Of a stretch of 64,000 nucleotides of DNA, positions 42,048 through 51,300 are shown piece by piece; position 1 is the stretch's first letter; each line of letters starts with the position of its first letter. The stretch covers positions 16,798 to 80,797 of the forward strand of contig JAITFE010000143.1 of NCBI GenBank assembly GCA_031281585.1. The letters are read 5' to 3'. Below the pieces are notes generated by a model, which did no database searches, had not been told where the DNA came from, and worked only from the letters and a program-made list of their open reading frames with translations. Position numbers and translations under genes: made by a program. This stretch comes from Bifidobacteriaceae bacterium. Lineage in GTDB: Bacteria > Actinomycetota > Actinomycetes > Actinomycetales > WQXJ01.

Positions 42048-43381
42048 CGCCGGTCGTCTCCTCGGGGCGCCGGTGCCCAGCCGACCCGGCCGGGGCCGCC
42101 GGCCTTTGGCCCTCCCTGCACGGGCGGGCGCTCAACGGCCTTCTCGGCGCCGGAGGCGGCGGACGCGCCGCCGTTCCCCGCCGCAGCGGTCTCCCCGACG
42201 GGTTTCCCCGTCCTCGACGCGCTTTCCGGGCCCGGCTCCGCCCTTGACGCGCTTTCCGGGTCCGGCTCCGCCTTTGACGCGTTCTCCGGGCCCGGCTCCG
42301 CCCCTGCCTGTGCCTGGGCGGCCTTCGCCCGCTCGTCGGCGCGGGCGCGTTCCAAGAGCGCGGCCAGACGCCGCCTCGAGCGCGCACGGCCGGCCAGCGC
42401 CGACCAGACGATCAACCCGGCCCCGGCCAACACCGCCAACTGCGGCCACGGCATCGCCCAAAAGCGTGCCTTTGCGCCCACCGGTCCCAGCTCCGGCGGC
42501 TCCACGCCCTCCAAAGAGAGCACCTCCGGGACCGCCTGAACCGCCGCGCCGACCGAAAACCAAGGCCACACACCGTCCACCGCCACCTCGACGCGGCGCG
42601 ACTCGCCCGGCAACAACTCGACCCGCGGCGCGTCCGGGGCCGGCCAATACGCGCTACCGCCGCCCGCCTCGACGCGCCCGGTCACGTACAGCCGGGCGTT
42701 GCCCGTGTTCGTCAAATCAAACGCCAACGCCAACTCGCCGGCCCGGAACGGATTCCACGACAAGTCGTACGACCCGTTCACCGCGTCGACCTTGAGACCC
42801 GGCACCAGCTCACCGGTCACTCGCGTCATGACCCTGATCCCGAACCGCGACACCACGCCAACCCCCGGCTGCGCGTCCGCACCGGCGTTAGAAGACACCA
42901 ATGCCGCGGCGATCCCCGCAGCGTGGTCTCCGGGCTCGGCGTCCGCCGGCACCCGGATGGTGAACGGCACGACCACCGTCTCCCCCGCGGGAACCTCCAC
43001 CGTGGCCGGCGCGTCAATCCACGTCCCGGCGTCCACCGACGCCGACGGGTCGGCCAACATGTTGAACCGACCCGCCTGCGTGAAATAGCCGTCCGCCGCC
43101 TGCAGCAAGAACTGGGCGTCCCGATCGGCCGACAAGTTCGACACCGCTATCCGCTCAGTCGCGCTCCCGCCCGGATCCAGATCCAACTCAAACCAACGCC
43201 GCCCGTCCGGGCCGGACTCCCCAGAGGGGGCCACCGACCAACTCACAGTCGCGTCCTCGCCAGCAGACGGATCTGCCTCTTCGGCAAGCGCCGGGCAAGC
43301 CCACAAGGGCGACGCCACGCCGAGCGCGATCAGGCCGACCCACCGAGCGGGGACGCGCGTCCGGGCCGGGCCGGTCAGCAC
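42044..43381 (-). CDS. DUF916/WxL-associated surface protein with membrane anchor
   Basis: A 445-residue exported protein. Signal peptide ends near residue 33 (PALAEEA). Residues about 45-310 form two beta-sandwich regions in the style of DUF916: an N-terminal domain with FELDLDPGGSATERIAVSN and VVPFTIRVPADAEPGDHAAG, and a second with GELALAFDLTNTGNARLYV. A membrane helix follows at about 320-340, then a basic, coiled and low-complexity cytoplasmic tail with three decapeptide repeats. DUF916 proteins typically work with WxL proteins, and the next gene upstream encodes a WxL-like protein 15 bases away. GTG start at 43381. Confidence 0.75.
   Translation of the reverse strand: MLTGPARTRVPARWVGLIALGVASPLWACPALAEEADPSAGEDATVSWSVAPSGESGPDGRRWFELDLDPGGSATERIAVSNLSADRDAQFLLQAADGYFTQAGRFNMLADPSASVDAGTWIDAPATVEVPAGETVVVPFTIRVPADAEPGDHAAGIAAALVSSNAGADAQPGVGVVSRFGIRVMTRVTGELVPGLKVDAVNGSYDLSWNPFRAGELALAFDLTNTGNARLYVTGRVEAGGGSAYWPAPDAPRVELLPGESRRVEVAVDGVWPWFSVGAAVQAVPEVLSLEGVEPPELGPVGAKARFWAMPWPQLAVLAGAGLIVWSALAGRARSRRRLAALLERARADERAKAAQAQAGAEPGPENASKAEPDPESASRAEPGPESASRTGKPVGETAAAGNGGASAASGAEKAVERPPVQGGPKAGGPGRVGWAPAPRGDDRR
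42212..42301. repeat. Three 30-base tandem repeats encoding AEPxPExASx
   Basis: Three 30-base units within the DUF916-like gene encode AEPGPENASK, AEPDPESASR and AEPGPESASR in the cytoplasmic tail. Unit number could vary between strains. Confidence 0.85.
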
Positions 43382-43396
43382 CGACCTGCCCCCGGC

Positions 43397-44020
43397 CTAT
43401 TCGAACAGGGTTAGCGTCAGTGTCGACTGGTAGGAGCCGGCCGGCACCGTCGGGGCGGTCTTGAGCACCAACCCGGCGGAGGCCTTCCACTGTCCGGGCG
43501 CCTGCGCCGCCGAGGAGCCGACCACGTCCGCCAAAAGATCCGACCCGTCCGTCAGACCCGGCCCCGCCGGGGTGTCAAGCGACGTGGCCACCAGCACGCC
43601 GCGGGACACCTCCGTCGAGTCGCCGGCCGTGATAACCGGCTCCCAGCCGAACTGAGCCGCCGGAATCGGGGCTATCCCGGAGCCGGGAGTGGTCTCGGCG
43701 AAGTCGCTCGCCACACCCAGCACATACCAATACGCGCCAGGGTCGATCGCGGCCGGGTCGCGGCTGTCGGTCACAGTCACCACCGGCAAACTCCCCGTGA
43801 ACTCCCGCACCACAGTCGGATGCGAGCCCGTCTCCGTCAGAGCCACCTCCGTGCCGGCCACGCTCATCGCCAACACCCCCGGCGCCGCCAACGCCGAGAT
43901 CTCCGCCTTCACCGCCACGTCGTCCGCGTCCTGCTCGGTGTCCGCGAACGCCAGCGAACCCACACCCGTCAACAACAACCCGCCCAAACCAGCGGCAGCC
44001 AACCTGAAAACCTTCCTCAC
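43397..44020 (-). CDS. WxL-like secreted surface protein
   Basis: A 207-residue secreted protein. Signal peptide at about 1-27 (ending SLAFADTE). The C-terminal half has the plan of a WxL domain: an early ITAGDSTEV strand region, a GQW element (AQAPGQWKASAGLVL) and the closing PAGSYQSTLTLTLFE, which parallels the G.Y..tLtWtL end of Gram-positive WxL proteins. No LPXTG. I choose GTG at 44020 because GAAGGGA lies at good distance; GTG at 44029 is too close to it. Likely partner of the DUF916-like product 15 bases downstream. Confidence 0.65.
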   Translation of the reverse strand: MRKVFRLAAAGLGGLLLTGVGSLAFADTEQDADDVAVKAEISALAAPGVLAMSVAGTEVALTETGSHPTVVREFTGSLPVVTVTDSRDPAAIDPGAYWYVLGVASDFAETTPGSGIAPIPAAQFGWEPVITAGDSTEVSRGVLVATSLDTPAGPGLTDGSDLLADVVGSSAAQAPGQWKASAGLVLKTAPTVPAGSYQSTLTLTLFE

Positions 44021-44111
44021 GCCAAACACATCCCTTCGTATGCTGCTAGGACGCCAGCGGCGCCACACGCCCGGCCCGACGAACCCCGGACCAAAACAAA
44101 CCCACGCGCGC

Positions 44112-45665
44112 TCACGCGCACGCAGACCCCGAATAAGAGGCTGAAACCTCGCCCGTCAACGCGCTAGAACCCAAGCCGACACCCGAAACCGTCACCGAAC
44201 CCGGCCCGTACTCCTTCACACGAGTCGTGAACGACTGAGAACCCGACTTCCCCGGCGCGATCGAGTCAAACACGCTCACCCCGTAAACCGACGAAATCGT
44301 CAACCTCGCCGGAACGCCCACCGTGTCGTTGAAAGCCGTCACCGTCAAAAACGCCTTACCCCCCATACACCGATGAGCCACCGACACACGCAAATCCAAC
44401 GACGGCTCCGACGACCCGCCTGTGATCCGCGCTATGGCGTTAGCGTCTTCCTCCAAGGCGATCGGCTGATTGTCGTAGAGCACCTGGACCGGCCAATTCC
44501 CGGCCTTGGTGCCGGTGAAAGACGCCTGGTAAATGCCGGTTGGCCGCCCCTCGTCGTATTCCTCTTCTTCCGGCACTTCGGCGAATTCGCCGAAGACAAG
44601 CCCCGAACCGGCCGGGCCGGACACCGTCAGCTTGGACAAGTCGGGTAGGGCCGGAGCTCCGGTCGAAGACGAGAACCGCACTTCCACCAGGCCGGAGTTC
44701 GTTCCGCCAGCGGCGACTTCCTCAGCGGAAACGCTGTAGAAGGTCCGCTCCGCCTCGACATCCGGCGCGGACAGGAACGCCAAGATGCTCTCCGACAGAT
44801 AGGATTCCTCCTCCTCGCCGTACCGTTCGACTGGTTCGCCGTCCACGTCGACCCAGAAAACGCAAACCTTGGTCGGGGTCATGGACGGCGGATAGTTCGG
44901 ATCGCCCTCAACGCTGAACCGCAGTTTCCCGTCGGCGCCCGTTCGGCCCCAAAAGACCTCATAGTCCGGGGTCGCAGTCGCACTGCCCTCGGGCCTGACC
45001 GCGACCAGGCACGGGGTGGCCCAGGTGTCGTGAAGGAAATTGAACAACACGTGCGCGCCGGGCACGGGGGTGACTCCGTCGTCTGCGAAAGCGCTCACCT
45101 CGATCTGGTAGCTGCCGTTGATGGGAACCCACGACGGCTTACCGGCCGGGTCGCCTGGGGGATTCGACGGCGTGATGACCACAGTCGTCTTTGACGGATC
45201 AGCCACCAGTTCCCCTTCTTCCACCCAGGCGATTTCCAGGGGCGAATTTGACAGGTACTGGTGATTGCCGATGTACGCTGACACCTCGCATACGCCAACC
45301 TGCTCCGCTTCGACCCACACCCACCCTTGACCCAGTTCGTCGGTCTCAGCGGTGAACGTCGTGTCTTCTCCATCAAGCAGGCCTTCGCAGTCTTCGCCGC
45401 CGATTTCGAGGACGGCCTCCGCCTCTTCCACAGGCTGGCCGGACTGATCCCTGATGGTGACGACCAGAGCGTAGCTCTCGCCTTCGAGGATAGGGCCACG
45501 CGGGAACACGTCGATTGTTGAGGTGGCCGCAGACGGAGCGCCCGCAGCGGTCAGAATCCCCCCGTCAGCTCGCGCAGTCCCTGCGCTTTGGATGGCTGCT
45601 GCGCCAACGAGTCCGGCGACAGCGATTACGGTAATTCCACTTAGAAAAAGTCTTGTGGCTCGCAT
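44112..45665 (-). CDS. Secreted protein with invasin-type Ig-like domains
   Basis: A 517-residue protein. Signal peptide at about 1-33 (ending ARADGG). Residues about 45-140 and 150-280 are Big_1/invasin-type Ig-like domains (e.g. LVVTIRDQSGQPVEEAEAVL and FADDGVTPVPGAHVLF), followed by a third region with VEVRFSSSTGAPALP and a C-terminal beta domain. The middle is acidic (EEEESYLSES). There is no anchor at the C-terminus. ATG at 45665. It resembles single units of the giant protein at 48335-64000 and may share its surface. Confidence 0.75.
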   Translation of the reverse strand: MRATRLFLSGITVIAVAGLVGAAAIQSAGTARADGGILTAAGAPSAATSTIDVFPRGPILEGESYALVVTIRDQSGQPVEEAEAVLEIGGEDCEGLLDGEDTTFTAETDELGQGWVWVEAEQVGVCEVSAYIGNHQYLSNSPLEIAWVEEGELVADPSKTTVVITPSNPPGDPAGKPSWVPINGSYQIEVSAFADDGVTPVPGAHVLFNFLHDTWATPCLVAVRPEGSATATPDYEVFWGRTGADGKLRFSVEGDPNYPPSMTPTKVCVFWVDVDGEPVERYGEEEESYLSESILAFLSAPDVEAERTFYSVSAEEVAAGGTNSGLVEVRFSSSTGAPALPDLSKLTVSGPAGSGLVFGEFAEVPEEEEYDEGRPTGIYQASFTGTKAGNWPVQVLYDNQPIALEEDANAIARITGGSSEPSLDLRVSVAHRCMGGKAFLTVTAFNDTVGVPARLTISSVYGVSVFDSIAPGKSGSQSFTTRVKEYGPGSVTVSGVGLGSSALTGEVSASYSGSACA

Positions 45666-45844
45666 GGTATTCGTCCATTTCAGGCTCGATCAATGGGGCT
45701 TTAGTCACTATACACGCTCAGGGCGGGTCTCACGGGGGCGCATGCGTGCAAATCATGGCACAGGGTCGTTTCGGCAGATGTCACGGGCCGACGTGATGAG
45801 CGGGTGTTCTGGACGGACCGGCCGCCGGACGCCAAGCTAGAGGC

Positions 45845-47437
45845 ATGGCCTTACCCGTCCAAACACAAGCCGAACCGATTCCGCTGCGGCGACGAGCCGC
45901 CCAAGGGCTCCGGAACCTGCTGACCGTCTACCCGGCCTGGGAGCCCACTCTGGCAACAATGGTGCGCAATCTGGCGGCGGTGGTCAGCGTTGGCGCGGTG
46001 ACCATGGCGACGGCCAACGGGCTGCTGTCGCTGGGGCCAGCCGCCGTGGTGATCAACCTGGTTATACCGGTCGTGATCCTGGTGGCGGTGGTGCACATAC
46101 GCAACACAGGGCGGTTCACGGGCGCGTTTATCGCCATGATTGTGTTGATTTTCTTGATCATCTTCCCGATCGCGTTCTTCGTTAGTGGCGGGGTGGACGG
46201 CCCGGTCCCCTACTACTTCTTCATTGGGGTGGCGGTGACCGCGCTCATGCTGCAGGGGCTGCGTGTTTACCTGGCGCTGGGCCTTGAGATTTCAGTGTTC
46301 GTGGGTTGCATGCAGTTTTCGATGACGCACCCGTGGTCCGTCATCCGGTTGCCGGAGAGCCGCCTCGCGGACACCCTCCCGATCTGCCTGGCGACGGTCG
46401 CCGTGGCGATCGCGTTGGCGGTGCATTCGGTCTACCGCTTCTACTTGCGCACGGCTCTGCAATTGGAGGGCTCCAACGAGCGGCTGGTCGACGCGGGGAA
46501 GAACAAGGACGCCTTCTTGGCTATGGCTGCGCACGAGCTCAAGACCCCCATGGCGATCATGTCCACCCACGCCCAGGAGGTTGTGCACATCCTGGCCGCG
46601 ATACCGGAGCCCCCGCCCGCATTGCAACTGGCGCGGCGAGACGTGGAGATCATAGTCAGCCAAGCCGAGTCCCTGTCCGCGATGGTCTCCCAGCTGCTCG
46701 ACATCAGCCGCATCAATGACGGCCGCCTGGTGCTGTCGCTCCGGCCGCTCTCACTGGCCCAAGTCATCCAGGCCACTATGGCCGAATGCGCCCCGATCTG
46801 CGCTCAGAACGGAAACCAGCTGCTGTTGGCGAGGGGGGGCGCCCAACCCCGCGTGATCGGCGACGCCGCCCGGCTGGGCCGAGTGCTGGTCAACCTGATC
46901 GCCAACGCCACCCGCCACACTCAGGGCGGCACCATCACGCTGTCCGTCACCAAAGACGAGCGCTTTGCCTGCGTCAGCGTCGAGGACACCGGCGAGGGCA
47001 TGTCCCCTGAGGCCGTGGAGGCCGCCATCAAAGGCGAGGGACCGGCCGCCGCCTCATACAAGCGGCTCCCCTCGCCCCCGGCCCCCAACGCCGCCCTAGA
47101 ACGCCTCCAAGCCGACGATGCCGACCAGCCCAGCCCCGCTTTCCCGTCGCCTCCCAGCCCCGCTCACGTCGCCAACGCCGCCGTTCTCCCGTCGACCGCA
47201 CCCCCGGCCAGTTTGGAGGCGGCGGACCTCGCGATTGGCAACGACGCAGCCGGCGGCGACCAGGGCGCCGCCGTTTCCCTCCCGATTCCGGTGGCGGCCG
47301 GCTCCATGCACGGCGGGCTGGGCCTGGGCCTGCGCATTGTGCGCCACATTGTGGAGGCCCACGGCGGGGCGTTCATGCTTGAGAGCGAACTTGGGCGCGG
47401 GACGCGCGCCAGCTTCACGTTGCCGCTGGCCCCCTGA
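45845..47437 (+). CDS. Membrane histidine kinase with long insertion in the ATP lid
   Basis: A 530-residue sensor kinase with about six membrane helices (38-62, 66-86, 92-113, 122-141, 143-161, 178-197) and no large external domain. H-box AMAAHELKTPMAIM with His230, N-box RVLVNLIANATRHTQGG (346-362), G1 DTGEGM (381-386) and G2 GLGLGLRIVRHIVEAHGG (491-508). Between G1 and G2 lie about 100 residues rich in Pro/Ala (about 391-488), where about 20 are normal. ATG at 45845 with AGAGG upstream. It is the only clear plus-strand gene and converges on the OmpR-type regulator at 47485-48210, its likely partner. Confidence 0.9.
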   Translation: MALPVQTQAEPIPLRRRAAQGLRNLLTVYPAWEPTLATMVRNLAAVVSVGAVTMATANGLLSLGPAAVVINLVIPVVILVAVVHIRNTGRFTGAFIAMIVLIFLIIFPIAFFVSGGVDGPVPYYFFIGVAVTALMLQGLRVYLALGLEISVFVGCMQFSMTHPWSVIRLPESRLADTLPICLATVAVAIALAVHSVYRFYLRTALQLEGSNERLVDAGKNKDAFLAMAAHELKTPMAIMSTHAQEVVHILAAIPEPPPALQLARRDVEIIVSQAESLSAMVSQLLDISRINDGRLVLSLRPLSLAQVIQATMAECAPICAQNGNQLLLARGGAQPRVIGDAARLGRVLVNLIANATRHTQGGTITLSVTKDERFACVSVEDTGEGMSPEAVEAAIKGEGPAAASYKRLPSPPAPNAALERLQADDADQPSPAFPSPPSPAHVANAAVLPSTAPPASLEAADLAIGNDAAGGDQGAAVSLPIPVAAGSMHGGLGLGLRIVRHIVEAHGGAFMLESELGRGTRASFTLPLAP

Positions 47438-47484
47438 GGGTTGAGACTCGCCGTGAGCGCCGCCTCGGCCCATCTGGATGCCGG

Positions 47485-48210
47485 TCAGACCATGAAGGTC
47501 AGGCGCTGAAAGGCATAGCGGTGGTCGTCCGTCAACACCAATTCGAACGGCGGGTTGGGGCCTTGGTTCATCTTGCGCCGCAGCTTTGAGATGTGGACCC
47601 GCACGGTGTTGGTCGGCAGGCCCGAGGTGTCGTTCCACACCAGCTCCAACAATTCGGATTGGGAGAACCCTCGCCCCGGATTCGTCGCGAATAAGGCCAG
47701 CAGCTTGAGTTCTGTGGCGGTGAGCCTCAGATCGCGTCCGCCAATGGTGGCTTGTCCCGCCAAAAGGTCGATCCGCAACGGCGGCAACTCGATGGGCGCC
47801 GGGGCGCCCACCCCGGAACGCCTGAGCAGGGACTTGATCCTCGCGCTCAGCACGCCCAGGTTGAAAGGCTTGGTGATGTAGTCATCCCCGCCCGCCTCCA
47901 GCCCGCGCACAACCGAGGCGTCTTCCCCCAGCGCGGTCGCGAAGATGATCGGCACAGATGTCATCCGGCGGATCTCCGGCGCCAGGTCGAAACCCGAGCC
48001 GTCCGGCAAGAGCACGTCCAGAATCACAAGGTTCTGCGAATGCACGCGGAGAATCGCCCGCGCTTGCGCGATCGACCCGGCCACCGAAACCTGGTAGCCC
48101 TCCTCCTCCAGGTGGCGAGCCACCACGTTCGCCAACTCGGCCTCATCTTCGACAATTAGGATTCGCCCGCGGTGTTCGGAGCCCGGAGCCCGCCGTTCGA
48201 CCTGGTCCAC
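47485..48210 (-). CDS. OmpR/PhoB-type response regulator
   Basis: A 241-residue two-component regulator. Receiver domain with acidic pair (VEDE, residues 20-23), phospho-acceptor Asp65 (LVILDVLLPDG) and Lys114 (ITKPF); C-terminal winged helix with LTATELKLLALFATNPG and NTVRVHISKLRRKM. The open frame begins at 48273 inside a palindrome; I prefer GTG at 48210 (MDQVERRAPG). The nearby GGAG is very close to it, so the start is uncertain. It could also be read from the giant-protein transcript, as both lie on the minus strand. Confidence 0.88.
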   Translation of the reverse strand: MDQVERRAPGSEHRGRILIVEDEAELANVVARHLEEEGYQVSVAGSIAQARAILRVHSQNLVILDVLLPDGSGFDLAPEIRRMTSVPIIFATALGEDASVVRGLEAGGDDYITKPFNLGVLSARIKSLLRRSGVGAPAPIELPPLRIDLLAGQATIGGRDLRLTATELKLLALFATNPGRGFSQSELLELVWNDTSGLPTNTVRVHISKLRRKMNQGPNPPFELVLTDDHRYAFQRLTFMV

Positions 48211-48254
48211 GCTCCAATCGTATCCGCAATGGCGCGGTTTTCCGGGCGGAACGT

Positions 48255-48308
48255 GAAATGGGGACGGTCCCATTTTCCATTCTTGGAAGATGGGACCGTC
48301 CCCATTTC
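48255..48308. repeat. Palindrome with GGGGACGGT core, REP-like, near the giant gene
   Basis: Perfect 18-bp inverted repeat GAAATGGGGACGGTCCCA (48255-48272 and 48291-48308) with a nested TTCCA/TGGAA hairpin in the loop. It shares the GGGGACGGT(C/G)CC core with the palindrome at 12478-12553. It lies between the regulator start and the giant-gene stop. A second small hairpin, AGGACGG-CCT-CCGTCCT-type, lies at 48313-48329. Confidence 0.8.
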
Positions 48309-48334
48309 GGGAAGGACGGCCTCCGTCCTAGCGG

Positions 48335-51300
48335 CTAGCTCTCTTCGCCCCGCCGGCGCCGCTTGGCGGCCAGCATCAGGAACAGACCGGCCAGCAGCAA
48401 GCCGAAGCTAGCTCCGAGCAAGCCGACAATCCCATCCGCACCGGTGAACGGCAGCACCACCGGCTTCACGGGCGGCGGTTGGATATCCGCCGGCGGCCCG
48501 CCGCAGGTCACTGTGAAGTTAGCCGTGTGCACGCCGGAGAGCGGACCGCGCAGCGTCAACGTGTGCACATTGCGCGGCGTGCCCTCTGGAATGACCCACT
48601 GGAAGATCGCCATGCCGTCAGAGTTGGCCCTGATCGACCCGACCGGAACCTCGCCGGAGGTGACGGCGGTGACCGTCTCGCCCGGTTGGAAGTTCAGGCC
48701 GGTGGCGGCCTGCCTGTCACCACGGCACAATGTCGGCTTCGCAACGGCGATTTCGGGAATACCCACACGCCATGGACGGTTGACAGTATTGTGCGCGGCG
48801 TCCTCTTCGATGATGGTCAAGATGTCGCCGACCTCGGCCGCCGGCTCCAGTTGGCAGGTCCAAACGCGGTTGGCGCCAACAGTCGCCTGGCAGAGCACGT
48901 TCCCCTGGTCGTCCGTGACGGTGATCCGGTTGCCCTGTTCCTCGCCCAGGCCGCTGAGGGTCTCCCCAGCCGTCGGATCCGGAACCGGCGTGATCGGAGC
49001 GGTCGAGTCGATGGTCACACGGCGCTCCTCGGAGACGTTGTTCGCCGCGTCCACCACCGTGACCTCAACCACGGTGCCGTCAGGCAGCGCGGGGTCGAAG
49101 CTGCAGGACCATGTGCCGTCAGGCCTGACCTGCGACCGGCAGAGCTCCTGGCCGGTCGAGGGGTCGGTGACCACGACGACCAAGTCGCCCTGAGCGGCAT
49201 CGCGCAAGTCGTCTGCGGGAACGAAACCGGTGACCTCGTCGCCACGTGACGGCTCAAGGACCGGCGTGCCCGGCGCTACGCCATCGACAACGATGTTCGA
49301 ATCGTTGGCGTTGCCGGCCTTGTCGACAACCGCGACCGTAACCTCTTCGCCGTCTGGCAGCCTCGGGTTGATTGGGCAGTTGAACGTGCCGTCCGGCCTG
49401 ACCGGGCATGTGGTGACGACGTTGCCGTCCTCATCCGTGATGACCACAACCAAGTCGCCGTGCGCCGCGTCCCCCAGATCCTCGTCAGCCACATGACCGG
49501 TGACGTTCGTGCCGTTGGACTCGTTGATGACCGGGTCGCCCGGCGGGACGGCATCGACCACCTTGTCAACTGGATGCGAGCCGTTGCCGGCCGGATCGGT
49601 GATGACAACGTGGATTGTCTCGCCGTCTGGCACCGCCGGGACAATTGGGCAATCGAACGTGCCGTTCGGAAGAACCGGGCAGGTGGCCACGACGTTGCCG
49701 CTGTCATCGGTGATGACAACCGCCAAGTCGCCATCCGCCGCGTCGCCCTTGTCGGCTTCCGTGACCTCGCCGGTGACGTGCTTGCCGTCCGACTCGTCGA
49801 CGCTCGGCTTGCCGGGCGCCACGCCGTCGGTGATGATCTCCACCGGCGGATGGGTCTGGTTGCCCGCCGGATCCTCGATGACCACGATCAGATCGGTGCC
49901 ATCTGGGACTCTCGGAACGATTGGGCAGTCGAACGTGCCGTCGCCGTTGACCGGGCAGGTGGCGACGACGTTGCCGTCCTCGTCAGTGACCACCACGACC
50001 AACAGGCCGTCTTCGGCGTCTTCCAGATCCTCGTCCGCGACCGAGCCGCCAATGTGGCCGCCGTCAGACGGATCCACAATCGGCTGGCCGGGCGCGATCC
50101 CGTCGGTGATGATCTCCACCGGCGGATCGGTCTGGTTGTGCGCCTTGTCCTCAATGACCACCTGCAGTTCGGTGCCGTCCGGAACCTTCGGAACGATCGG
50201 GCAGTCGAACGTGCCATCGGGCTTGACCGGGCAAGTGGCGATGACGTTGCCGTCCTCGTCCTTGACCACCACGGTCAGCTCGTTCTTGGCGGCGTCATCC
50301 AGGTCATCATCCGCGACCGTGCCGTCAACGTGGCCGCCGTTAGACGGGTTGACGATCGGCTCTCCGGGCGGCGTCCCGTCGGTGAACGTGACGTGGGCCT
50401 TGGCGGCCCCGCTCGGTGCGAGGACGCCATCGGCGATCATAATCGGCTGGCCGTCGATCGTCGCCGTGATGTCATGCGTGCCCACGGCGCCGAAGTAGGT
50501 GACGTGAGCGGCAATGCTGCCGATCAGCGGGTTCGGAACGGAGAAGTCGATCAGGCTGGTGTGGGCGATCACCCGTGCGGGGCCAACCACACGCGTGATG
50601 TTGTCGCCCGTCCACGTCTGAACCGGCACCTCGAACTCGACATCGCAGGTCACTTGAACGTTGCCGTTCCAGCAAGCCGCCAGGTTGCCGTAGTCGTCCC
50701 GCACGACCGCCAACACGGTCTGCCCTGCCGGGTCGTCTTCCCTGGCGGACGCGTCCGGGCTGATCAGCTCGCTGTGCAGGGCTGACGGACGCCAACCGGT
50801 GAAGACCACCTCGCGCTGGTACACGTTGCCGTTCGGCTCGGTCGGGAGCGCCACGCCGTTGAGCTTGGCGCCGATCAGCGCCGCGCCCGCTTGGGTTGTG
50901 ACGATCTGGAACTTCGCCTGGCCGTTCAGATCAGTGGTGAACGAACCGGCGCCGCAACCGGCGCTGTTCGGCAGCGGAGCTTTGACCGTGACATGGGCGG
51001 GCAGGTTCGGAGCCACGCAAGCGCCGCTTGCCGGCTTCAGGCCGCTCGCCGTTTGCCCCAGCACCGTGGCCGTGACCGTGTAGGAGGAGACGCCGTTGGC
51101 GAACACCGCCGGCGCGGCCGGATCGGTCTGCGCCACGGTGAAAGATCCCTCGGTGCCCGTGGGCGACCCGAACTTGACGGTGCCTGAGCCCGCGTCATAG
51201 GTCGAGCCAGCCTGGACCACGCTCCCCGTGACCGTGAAGTCGCCCTCGTAGTCGGAGACCACCCGGACGTAGGCCAGACCCGGCGTGTAAACGCCTTGAC

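Noticed and set aside
41473..42387. Minus-strand frame of 304 codons rich in Arg over the LPNTG gene
   Set aside because: The translation of the other frame has a signal peptide, LPNTG, membrane segment and basic tail, which is much stronger evidence.
45708..45713. TATAGT as -10 of the secreted Ig-like gene
   Set aside because: No acceptable -35 element was found at 16-19 bases distance.
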